From Nemesobacter sp965204665 (lineage in GTDB: Bacteria; Desulfobacterota_D; UBA1144; Nemesobacterales; Nemesobacteraceae), in NCBI GenBank assembly GCA_965204665.1, contig OZ242002.1:930001-994000 (forward strand): DNA of 64,000 nucleotides. Direction: 5' to 3'. Under the pieces are notes generated by a model. That model was not told the DNA's origin, did no database searches, and was given only the letters and a program-made list of their open reading frames with translations. This document shows positions 57,057-64,000 of this stretch, one piece after another. Both the position numbers and the translations under genes were made by a program. Within the stretch, counting starts at the first letter, position 1; every line of letters begins with the position of its first letter.

Positions 57057-57821
57057 ATGAAAGTTAAAAGATTTCTGATTGCTTTTGCAGTTGCGGTATT
57101 CTGCTCTTTTCCTGCTTACGGGGGAGGCATGCCGCCCGATTCGGAGGCACCGCTTCCGGGTCCCCAACTGGTGACCGACGCGTGGATGTTCATAGCGGCT
57201 TACAAGGCCGACCCGGAGACGCTGAAATCGATGCTCCCGGCAGGTCTCAACCCGCACCCGAACAATCATGTGGTGATAAACATGTACACGGTTCCGGACA
57301 AGAATCAGACTTCGGGATTCGGGGCCTACACGCTCACGTATCTGACCGTTGAAATCGACGGGGACGATTCCTACGTGATGGATTCGGACATAACCTATCC
57401 GGGCAGATATTTCGTTCAGTACTACAACAGTTCCGAGAGAATGAGAGAATTCACCAGAGTTGCGGGAATTCCCGCCCGGGAAGGTATGACCACAACCGAG
57501 GTAAAGGACGGAAAACTCCACGCGAGGCTTGAAGTCGGCGGCAATACGCTGATAGAAGCGACTGCGGACGTAGGGTCCGAGCTCGGCGGGTTCGGCGGCG
57601 GACACCTCAACTATTTCGGATTTCTCAATGATACGGGGCAGGTGGTCAAATACCCCATCCCCTGGAACGGCGGGAGCGTGAGCACGACCAACCCCAAGAT
57701 AATGATCAACGCCCCCGAGGGCCATGCGCTCGGCAAACTCAAGCCGCTTGCCGACCCCGCCTGGGCGGTCTGGATGAAGGGAAGTTTTGTTTATCCGCAG
57801 TACCAAGTGGTTTCCGACTGA
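57057..57821 (+). CDS. Exported acetoacetate-decarboxylase-like protein
   Basis: Encodes about 254 residues. The ATG at 57057 is preferred because AAGGAGG sits 7 bp upstream. A clear signal peptide (about 1-22) points to a periplasmic protein, unlike the cytoplasmic classic enzyme. The ADC-like fold is suggested by AAYKADPETLKSMLPAGLNP, YTLTYLTVEIDGDD, GRYFVQYYNSSERMREFTRV and LKPLADPAWAVWMKGSFVYP. The Lys expected to form the Schiff base in the true enzyme cannot be placed with confidence. Function unknown. Confidence 0.7.
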   Translation: MKVKRFLIAFAVAVFCSFPAYGGGMPPDSEAPLPGPQLVTDAWMFIAAYKADPETLKSMLPAGLNPHPNNHVVINMYTVPDKNQTSGFGAYTLTYLTVEIDGDDSYVMDSDITYPGRYFVQYYNSSERMREFTRVAGIPAREGMTTTEVKDGKLHARLEVGGNTLIEATADVGSELGGFGGGHLNYFGFLNDTGQVVKYPIPWNGGSVSTTNPKIMINAPEGHALGKLKPLADPAWAVWMKGSFVYPQYQVVSD

Positions 57822-57844
57822 CGTTTTAATGAACGGCTGTAATT

Positions 57845-57890
57845 GAGGGTTGTACCCCCGAACTCCAAGTTCGGGGTACGGCCCTCGTTT
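57845..57890 (+). terminator. Terminator hairpin after the ADC-like gene
   Basis: GTACCCCCGAACT and AGTTCGGGGTAC flank a 3-nt loop, extended by GAGGG/CCCTC at the base, and then a T-rich stretch (GTTTATCCTTTTT). The long stem can also be read on the other strand. Confidence 0.85.
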
Positions 57891-57911
57891 ATCCTTTTTC
57901 GACAATACCCG

Positions 57912-58520
57912 ATGACAAGATCCGACTGCCTTGTTGTATTCATAATAAGCCAGCTCAGCGCGTTTTTTTTAATCATTATATTTTTTACGCTTCGCGGCGA
58001 GATGTCCGAATTCCACTCGTCGGTTTCGGGGGCGCAGTGGATGATTTTCATCATCAGTCCGGCTCTCCACTTCGCGTTTCTCGGGTTTTTCTCGCTGTGG
58101 CCGTCCATGGTTCAATTCTCCAGATTCTGCATGATAAGTTTTTCAAATCTGATGATTGATTTCGGAGTACTCAATCTGCTTATTTACTATTCCGGGGTGG
58201 CCGAAGGAATTCTTTATTCCGTTTTTAAAGCCGCATCCTTCCTGCTTGCGAACGTTAACAGTTATTCGTGGAATCGGTCCTGGACGTTTCGGAGCGGGGA
58301 GATTGAAAAGTGGAAACAGATAATCAAGTTCTTCGCTGTTGTAGGCATAGCTCTTTTCATAAATGTTTCCACGGCTTCCCTGGTGGTAGCCAGATTCAGC
58401 GGTTCGGGTCCTATCTCACCCGCATTGTGGGCGAACATAGCCGCCGGAGTATCGCTTGTAATAACGCTTTTCTGGAATTTCTTCGGTCTTAAGCACCTTG
58501 TTTTTGAAAAAAAAGCGTGA
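57912..58520 (+). CDS. GtrA-like membrane protein
   Basis: Encodes about 202 residues from the ATG at 57912. An earlier start at 57843 would run through the terminator stem. Membrane segments are visible near 10-30, 40-65, 80-105, 150-170 and 175-195. The GtrA signature is in the second half: VFKAASFLLANVNSYSWNRS then WTFRSG. The family flips or moves lipid-linked sugars for cell-surface glycans. The N-terminal part has extra hydrophobic sequence compared with the usual 4-helix GtrA, so the true start may be later. Confidence 0.7.
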   Translation: MTRSDCLVVFIISQLSAFFLIIIFFTLRGEMSEFHSSVSGAQWMIFIISPALHFAFLGFFSLWPSMVQFSRFCMISFSNLMIDFGVLNLLIYYSGVAEGILYSVFKAASFLLANVNSYSWNRSWTFRSGEIEKWKQIIKFFAVVGIALFINVSTASLVVARFSGSGPISPALWANIAAGVSLVITLFWNFFGLKHLVFEKKA

Positions 58521-58896
58521 TTTTTTATCTAGATTCAGAAAACATAATCTAGTTGTAAAGCTTCACAGTTCCTGATCTTTTAGTCCATATGTTTCACCAA
58601 GTCGAAGATGTTTTTTTGTTGCTATCAAGAGCGTAGCCAAATATTTTGCAGCAAATTCATTGACAGAAGTACTAGTTGTGTTACACCGAAGATGCTACGG
58701 TTGGAACAACTTATGGAGATATTAAGCCTGTAGTTTGATCTGTTCAGAGTGCTTTCGTTTTTTACATTCAAATCTGTAGGGAAAGTTATAACAGTTGTGA
58801 AATTCAAAGATGGGATTGAGGAGATAAATCAGGAAAACGAATTAGGTGAATTCAAACAATCGGAAAAACGCTTGGTAATACAAACATCTTCGCGAA
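58521..58896. other. Intergenic stretch before the Argonaute gene
   Basis: No gene or clear repeat visible. AT-rich. It should hold the promoter of the Argonaute-SIR2 operon, but no strong -35/-10 pair or Shine-Dalgarno stands out. Confidence 0.35.
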
Positions 58897-60837
58897 ATGA
58901 ATTTTGGTAACACAGTGGAACCAACTAACGATAAGAACATGCGGGGAGTAGCGCTCAACTTCCTGCCGGTGCTAACTCAGGATTTCCGAATACCTATCTA
59001 CATAGTGCCCAGTCAGGGGGAGGAAAAGCCGGTGCTCGGCGGCGAAAGTGCAGTCTTGCGTTATCTGCGCAAGGACAAGGAATACAAGCCCTATTGGACA
59101 TTGTTCAAAACGTTCGATGGCGCGAGACGAGTGGATCTTGGACCCTTCGAGAACGCGTATGTAACAATAGATGCACTGAGAATAGCCCTCGCGGAGAGTT
59201 GTGCATCTGGTCTCGAAACAGGGAGCTACCAAATCAGCGAAGGCTTTCGCCGGGAGATAGAGGTGGTTGTCGAAAGGTATGAGGAGGGTGTGGCCATCTT
59301 GTCGCTGGAGCCTTATCTCCTGCGCTCGGTGGAGCAATTCGGGATATTGCTCAGATTCAGATTTCATCCCAGCGAAGTCCATCGCGGGACCATACGGGCG
59401 CTTCAATTGAGTCTCGCGCTCGACCGGAACGGACAATCGAACTTGGACTTCTATGCGGATCGTTATGCGAAATTGTCGGACTTTGTCAGGTGTTTCTATG
59501 GGAAGATATTTCCCTTGAGGATGTCCGACGGCCAAGAGGTCAAGGTGGGCTCACGTTTGATAAGACTGACTTCGGACGCGCTGAAGGTGAAGCGGTATGT
59601 AATGAACGGCCGGAAAGAAAGCAAGTCGCAGTTTGGGGGTGTGCATAAGTTCGGACCATACAAGCGGAATCCCCAAGATACACAGTTATATTTTCTCTAC
59701 AAAAGAGAGGACCACGGACTCTCGCAAGATCTTTTTCGGGCCTTGCGGGGAGATACTTTCCGCACATTCTCGGGAATGGATAAAATGTTCGGATTCCCTA
59801 TCGCTCGGCACAATGTGCGTGGAGCAACGATCTCAGAATTCGAAGTGGAGCAAATCGAGAGGATTGCCGATATGGTTGTCGCGGATGCAGCCGGGCGACC
59901 CGTGGTCCCAGTCGTGATTACGCCGTTCAGTCGGAATGACGAGGTGGAAGAGAAGAAGCCTTACTGGATGTTAAAACACGCATTCCTCAGTAGGGGGATG
60001 CCGATTCAAGTAGTTTCGGCGGAAACGGTCGCGAACCGGAACAACCTCAAATGGTCAACTTCGGGTATCGCCCTGCAAATATTCGCGAAAGCTGGCGGGA
60101 CCCCATGGCTGGTTGTTCCTGCGACGGAACAATGCTTGATTGTGGGCGTGGGTCAGGCACATAAAGTTCTACCGGAGAGGGGAATTGAACGGTTTTTTGG
60201 ATATTCCGTACTTACGGACTCTACAGGTGCGTTCCAAGAGATCCGGTTGCTTGGAGAATCTGGCGACGAAGAGAGTTATATCGATGCCTTCCACGACAGC
60301 CTCCGTGGGATCTTCAATGACTACGCGGATCAGTTTTCAAGTTTCGTAGTGCACAGTACGTTTTCGGTCCGGAGGCGCGAACTGGACAAAATTGCGGTTG
60401 CCCTGAACGCGCAAAAGGAGGCGGTTGACAATGGCTATTTCGTATCAATGAAATTCAATGACCGCAATCGGTTCTTCGGCTTTTCTTCAGAACACAACAG
60501 CAGAGTTCCGTACGAAAGCACAGTTGTTTCTTTGTCGCATAGCGAGTATTTGGTTTGGTTTGAGGGTTTGCAGTATGGTCAGTCTTCGCTCCATAAAATG
60601 GTTGGGAGTCCGTTGCACATACAGTACACATATCCCGACAAGATCGGCGAGAGGGAGAAGCGGATGTTTCTGCAGGATGCCATCAACTTGTCTGGGGCCA
60701 ATTGGCGCGGGTTTAACGCGAAGTCCTTGCCTGTGTCGGTTTACTACGCGCAGATCATCGCGAAATACCTGAAAGAGTTTGATGCGCACGGGCTTCGGCC
60801 GTTGGATGTCAACAACATTGTGCCTTGGTTTCTGTGA
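58897..60837 (+). CDS. Prokaryotic Argonaute, long-B-like and catalytically inactive
   Basis: Encodes 646 residues, between short (about 480) and standard long (about 750) pAgos, so probably a compact long-B type without a PAZ domain. MID-PIWI features are AGRPVVPVVITPF, the MID segment WMLKHAFLSRGMPIQVVSAE, LALQIFAKAGGTPWLVV-type sequence near residue 395 and the PIWI strand CLIVGVGQAH near residue 416. There the usual first catalytic Asp (G-x-D) is replaced by G-V-G, so slicing is not expected. It likely uses guide nucleic acid to sense invading DNA and then switches on the SIR2 protein whose gene overlaps its stop (TGATG). Confidence 0.8.
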   Translation: MNFGNTVEPTNDKNMRGVALNFLPVLTQDFRIPIYIVPSQGEEKPVLGGESAVLRYLRKDKEYKPYWTLFKTFDGARRVDLGPFENAYVTIDALRIALAESCASGLETGSYQISEGFRREIEVVVERYEEGVAILSLEPYLLRSVEQFGILLRFRFHPSEVHRGTIRALQLSLALDRNGQSNLDFYADRYAKLSDFVRCFYGKIFPLRMSDGQEVKVGSRLIRLTSDALKVKRYVMNGRKESKSQFGGVHKFGPYKRNPQDTQLYFLYKREDHGLSQDLFRALRGDTFRTFSGMDKMFGFPIARHNVRGATISEFEVEQIERIADMVVADAAGRPVVPVVITPFSRNDEVEEKKPYWMLKHAFLSRGMPIQVVSAETVANRNNLKWSTSGIALQIFAKAGGTPWLVVPATEQCLIVGVGQAHKVLPERGIERFFGYSVLTDSTGAFQEIRLLGESGDEESYIDAFHDSLRGIFNDYADQFSSFVVHSTFSVRRRELDKIAVALNAQKEAVDNGYFVSMKFNDRNRFFGFSSEHNSRVPYESTVVSLSHSEYLVWFEGLQYGQSSLHKMVGSPLHIQYTYPDKIGEREKRMFLQDAINLSGANWRGFNAKSLPVSVYYAQIIAKYLKEFDAHGLRPLDVNNIVPWFL

Positions 60838-61931
60838 TGGCCCGAACAACCTTCAAACATGATGAACTTGTTGTGCTCTTGGGAGCGGGGGCGAGTGTCG
60901 AAGCGGGCATACCAGACTCCAACGAGATGGTTAAAAGGGTGGAAAAGGAGACGACCGAAGGAAGATGGCGAAAATATCAGGGTCTGTACCGATATCTGCG
61001 GAGTTCGGTATTCTATGCGGACGGTCTCGAGGGCATCACTGGACCCAAAGTGCCGTTCAACATAGAGCGCCTAGTGAACGTGTTGGACGAGTTGCGAAAG
61101 AAGGAGCGGCATACGCTTTATCCGTTCGTGGGTGCGTGGAATCCGAAGTTGCAGGATGTGGCCGGCATGGGATTTGAACATGTCCACGAGCTTCGCGAAC
61201 AGATAGTTAGTGTGCTAAGGGAACAGTGGGTAGCACTTGCCGAAAGCGAGACCGCGAACTACTACCGAGGGCTGCTTCGGTTTCAGGATGAGTTTGGTCA
61301 TACGCTGCGGGTTTTCTCACTGAATTACGACCTTTGCGTGGAGAAAAGTTGCGGGTACGGCACTGTGCAGAGGGGGTTTGAAGGGCGCGTGTGGGACTGG
61401 CGGATGTTCGATGACGGACCGAACGAAGAGACCCGCATTTTCCTCTACAAGTTGCATGGTTCGCTGGACTGGTATTTCGCAGAAGATGGGACCGTTAGCT
61501 ATTCGGATTCGCCTTCGAAGATTGAAGACGAGCGGGTGGCGTTGATATTCGGAACATCCTATAAGTTTCAGTATATTGATCCTTTTCTCTTCTTGGCGTA
61601 CCAACTTAGACGTTGGACACTTGACGCGGCGAGGCTCATCGTGACGGTCGGGTATGGGTTCACGGACGAACACATCAATGGAATACTCGGTCAGTCACTT
61701 CGCCAAGACGGTAACCGACAACTATTGGCGGTCGTCGCACCGCAAGCCGAGGTATCAGAGACGACCGAGTTCATTAAAAAGAAACTTAATGCACAACCCA
61801 GTCAAGTGCATGTGAACTCGTGTGGCGCACGTGATTTCCTAGATAAGCAGTTCTCAGTGGAGGCACTGGCGGGTCTGTTTCCCGAGGAGGAAGACCTAAT
61901 CGAAGAAATTGGGGACAGTTCGGTCAGCTAA
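60837..61931 (+). CDS. SIR2-family NADase effector of the Argonaute system
   Basis: Encodes about 364 residues; the ATG overlaps the Argonaute stop. SIR2 motifs: LVVLLGAGASVEAGIPDSN (NAD-binding), VFSLNYDLCVEK near residue 160 (conserved Asn-x-Asp), FLYKLHGSLDW near 205 (catalytic His), and TVGYGFTDEHINGILGQSL. There is no APAZ region, which separates this from short Argonaute-SIR2 (SPARSA) systems. In long-B Argonaute systems such an associated SIR2 depletes NAD and kills the infected cell; that role is inferred for this pair. Confidence 0.85.
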   Translation: MARTTFKHDELVVLLGAGASVEAGIPDSNEMVKRVEKETTEGRWRKYQGLYRYLRSSVFYADGLEGITGPKVPFNIERLVNVLDELRKKERHTLYPFVGAWNPKLQDVAGMGFEHVHELREQIVSVLREQWVALAESETANYYRGLLRFQDEFGHTLRVFSLNYDLCVEKSCGYGTVQRGFEGRVWDWRMFDDGPNEETRIFLYKLHGSLDWYFAEDGTVSYSDSPSKIEDERVALIFGTSYKFQYIDPFLFLAYQLRRWTLDAARLIVTVGYGFTDEHINGILGQSLRQDGNRQLLAVVAPQAEVSETTEFIKKKLNAQPSQVHVNSCGARDFLDKQFSVEALAGLFPEEEDLIEEIGDSSVS

Positions 61932-62061
61932 CTTGTGGCTATGGTCTTTGACTCATCAGTAGCTAGAAAACTCGTCAAAATAAAGTGGTTGTTTTGGTCT
62001 CTCCGTGTGGTGATACGTTTGTCAATGGACGTGGCGATTTATCAATTAAGATGGCTCTGAC

Positions 62062-62811
62062 ATGGCGACTCAATCCGGCATCGAATGGACGGAACAGACA
62101 TGGAATCCGACGACCGGCTGCACCAAAATTTCACCAGGTTGCAAAAACTGCTATGCTGAAACCATGGCTCGGAGATTGCATGCGATGGGGGCACGCGGAT
62201 ACGAGAGAGGTTTTGCTCTCAGTCTGCATCCGGAACGGCTTTCTCAGCCGCTGAAAAGAAAAAAACCGACGACCTATTTCGTGAACTCCATGTCGGATCT
62301 GTTTCATGAAGACATACCCGACGACTTTCTCGACCAAGTGATGGAAGTTATACGAAAGACTCCTCAGCATACCTATCAGATACTCACCAAACGCGCGAAC
62401 AGATTGCCGCATTACTTTCATGAAAGGGTTTGCCCGAGAAACGCCTGGCTTGGTGTATCGGTAGAGGATCAGTATTACGGATTACCCCGCATAAACCACC
62501 TTAAACAAGTCGATGCACATATACGGTTTCTGTCCATTGAGCCCCTGCTCGAAGATCTCGGACCTATAGACTTGGAAAAGATTCATTGGGTTATTGTCGG
62601 CGGTGAGTCGGGCCGGAAAGCCCGTCCGATGCTTTCTGAATGGGTAGAAAACATCCGGAATCAGACGGAGAACGCCGGAGTCGCATTCTTCTTCAAACAG
62701 TGGGGCACCTGGGGAGCTGACGGGATCAAACGGAGAAAGAAGGCGAACGGGCGGATATTCAAGGGAAAAACCTGGAACGGCATACCGGAAAGCAATCCGA
62801 CATTCGGCTAG
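62062..62811 (+). CDS. DUF5131 (phage Gp37/Gp68-like, three-Cys) protein
   Basis: Encodes 249 residues. The opening SGIEWTEQTWNPTTGCTKIS then PGCKNCYAETMARRL has the C-x6-C-x2-C cluster of this family, thought to be radical-SAM-like or metal-binding. Later blocks are YFVNSMSDLFHEDIPDDFLD, ILTKRANRL, NAWLGVSVEDQ, IEPLLEDLG and WVIVGGESGRKARPM, then FFKQWGTWG. These proteins are common in phages and mobile elements, often next to a DNA methylase as here. The biochemical role is unknown. Confidence 0.85.
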   Translation: MATQSGIEWTEQTWNPTTGCTKISPGCKNCYAETMARRLHAMGARGYERGFALSLHPERLSQPLKRKKPTTYFVNSMSDLFHEDIPDDFLDQVMEVIRKTPQHTYQILTKRANRLPHYFHERVCPRNAWLGVSVEDQYYGLPRINHLKQVDAHIRFLSIEPLLEDLGPIDLEKIHWVIVGGESGRKARPMLSEWVENIRNQTENAGVAFFFKQWGTWGADGIKRRKKANGRIFKGKTWNGIPESNPTFG

Positions 62812-62825
62812 GAAATCACTGAACA

Positions 62826-63482
62826 ATGCATTACCCGGGCGGGAAAGGCGCCGGCGGGGTATATCAGCGCCTGATCAACCGGATACCACCCCATCGAGTT
62901 TTCATAGAAACCCATCTCGGGGGTGGTGCAGTTATACGTCATAAAAAACCGGCGGAGATAAATATCGGCATTGATCTGGACGAGAATGTTCTGGACTCAT
63001 GGCCGAAAACGGATCAAGTGGAACTTATTCACGCCGATGCGGTAAATTACCTTGACGCCTACCCGTTCGTCGGCGATGAGTTCGTCTACCTCGACCCGCC
63101 GTATCTCTCTTATACACGGCGGTCTGGTCGGGCTCCGTACAGAATTGACTATTCGGAGGAGCAGCATACAGCCCTTCTCAAAGTGCTTACCACCATTCCG
63201 TGCAATGCCATGATATCCGGTTATCGCTCTTCATTATACGAACGTTATCTCGCTGACTGGCGAAAGCAGAGTTTCATCGTTCGAACTCGGTCCGGAGCCG
63301 AAACGGAAGAGTTTATCTGGATGAATTATCCGACCCCGGTCGAATTACATGACTATAGATATCTTGGCGAAACTTTCCGGGAAAGGGAACGAATTCGGCG
63401 CAGAATCAAGCGATGGAAAGCACGACTGGGAAATTTTTCCTCTCTCGAACGAAATGCTCTGACCTCCGCACTGCTTGAATAG
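62826..63482 (+). CDS. Dam-type (D12 class) adenine DNA methylase
   Basis: Encodes 218 residues. The N-terminus MHYPGGKGAGGVYQRLI and VFIETHLGGGAVIRHKKPA are motif X and the F-x-G-G-A motif I, and YLDPPYL is motif IV (DPPY). The rest (TIPCNAMISGYRSSLYERYL) fits D12-class orphan methylases of phages. It starts 14 bp after DUF5131, so the two are probably one transcript. No restriction partner is seen, so it likely protects or marks a mobile element's DNA. Confidence 0.85.
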   Translation: MHYPGGKGAGGVYQRLINRIPPHRVFIETHLGGGAVIRHKKPAEINIGIDLDENVLDSWPKTDQVELIHADAVNYLDAYPFVGDEFVYLDPPYLSYTRRSGRAPYRIDYSEEQHTALLKVLTTIPCNAMISGYRSSLYERYLADWRKQSFIVRTRSGAETEEFIWMNYPTPVELHDYRYLGETFRERERIRRRIKRWKARLGNFSSLERNALTSALLE

Positions 63483-63749
63483 AAATTCTCCTCAGAATGT
63501 CTCGAAATGACTTGTTCATCAGTTGTTTAACCGGGTCTTTATGGCGATATCGATGGAAATTTATGCCCGGAACCTTTATTCCTAGGCGATCGTGTGGAAA
63601 ACTCTTGGAGAAGACGGCTTAAAACGCCGGAAATTCAGCAGCGGAAAAAAATGTCCGGATGCCGTTTGCATTATCATGCGCTGAGAAACCGTCATATGAA
63701 AGCTACTTCTGCAAAAACACAAAACACCAGAAACAAAGGAGGTTGATCA
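63483..63749. other. Intergenic stretch upstream of the KTSC gene
   Basis: No gene visible. A strong ribosome site, AAAGGAGG (63735-63742), lies just before the next ATG. Confidence 0.4.
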
Positions 63750-63965
63750 ATGCCTGAAATGCAGAGTGTCGATTCATCGAGTATTGAAGCCGTCGGTTAT
63801 GATTCCGACAATCAGGTGCTGTACGTCAGATTCTTAAACTCCGGTAAAACATACGTCTACTATGATGTCGATGAACCTGTCCACCGGGAATTTCTGCAGG
63901 CGGATTCGAAAGGAAGATACTTCGGTTCAAATATTCGAAATCATTACCAATACGATAAGCTCTGA
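63750..63965 (+). CDS. KTSC-domain protein
   Basis: Encodes 71 residues. The KTSC fold is clear: MQSVDSSSIEAVGYDSDNQV, LYVRFLNSGKTYVYYDV and EPVHREFLQADSKGRYF, ending YFGSNIRNHYQYDKL. The family is named for the lysine-tRNA-synthetase C-terminal-like domain and appears as short stand-alone proteins in phages and mobile elements. Function unknown. The AAAGGAGG 7 bp before the ATG suggests efficient translation. Confidence 0.9.
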   Translation: MPEMQSVDSSSIEAVGYDSDNQVLYVRFLNSGKTYVYYDVDEPVHREFLQADSKGRYFGSNIRNHYQYDKL

Positions 63966-64000
63966 TTTCACCGCCAGCCGTTCAGTTCAAATATTCCCGC

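Noticed and set aside
56871..57905. Minus-strand open frame spanning the ADC-like gene
   Set aside because: Overlaps a gene with a signal peptide and perfect ribosome site, and no family resemblance.
58897..61931. SPARSA (short Argonaute with SIR2-APAZ)
   Set aside because: The Argonaute is too long and the SIR2 protein too short to include an APAZ domain.

Overview
The window comes from a Gram-negative bacterial chromosome or a large integrated element. The evidence is outer-membrane proteins with signal peptides, a TolC-like channel, an MCE/MlaD lipid-transport protein, and housekeeping genes (dapL, purH) next to an F-type conjugation operon. Gene content and codon use suggest an uncultured, moderately GC-rich lineage of deltaproteobacterial or Dadabacteria type. 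That placement is a guess and no marker here settles it. I saw no rRNA, tRNA or CRISPR array.

Layout: (1) 1-19346 is an F-type (Tra) type IV secretion operon in near-canonical order: traK(partial)-traB-traV-traC-trbI-S26 peptidase-traW | traU-trbC-traN-traF-traH-traG. Most genes overlap or abut. It is split between traW and traU by about 4.7 kb of cargo: a lipoprotein, an MvaI/BcnI-type restriction-modification pair, an IS66 remnant and a frameshifted DruA/DUF4338 gene. (2) 19565-29074, all on the minus strand, is a defence block. It holds a Thoeris-like TIR protein with a membrane partner and a small Cys-rich protein, then a tightly packed operon of a fused PARIS-like AAA/DUF4435 protein, a DUF6361 protein, a phospholipase-D-like protein and a large helicase. 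The last three resemble the Azaca system. (3) 29319-35614 is core-like: LL-diaminopimelate aminotransferase, a processive glycosyltransferase, a porin-like protein with a strong promoter and terminator, and a TolC-family protein. (4) 35815-54308 is a patchwork of accessory genes, many decayed. It contains a GIY-YIG nuclease, DUF4238, a HEPN-motif protein, a collagen/RTX lipoprotein, a helicase C-terminal fragment ending at a 35-nt poly-C tract, and an AbiTii protein. It ends with a vsr-dcm-HATPase-receiver operon broken by an IS1634-like insertion, two frameshifts and an in-frame stop. (5) 54373-58520 is core-like again: purH, an MCE protein, an acetoacetate-decarboxylase-like exported protein and a GtrA-like protein. 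(6) 58897-63965 is a second defence or mobile block: a long-B-like, apparently catalytically dead Argonaute overlapping a SIR2 gene, then DUF5131, a Dam-type methylase and a KTSC protein.

How the parts relate: the Tra genes build a conjugative pilus and mating channel. The relaxase, coupling protein and ends of the element are not in the window. The cargo is dominated by anti-phage functions. A dispersed repeat (core resembling AACCGTTCGGTCAAGG) lies at the edges of several accessory genes between about 9.8 and 45.6 kb. Two copies extend to about 105 bp as direct repeats. This repeat-punctuated arrangement is the least explained structure here and may mark a cassette-insertion mechanism.
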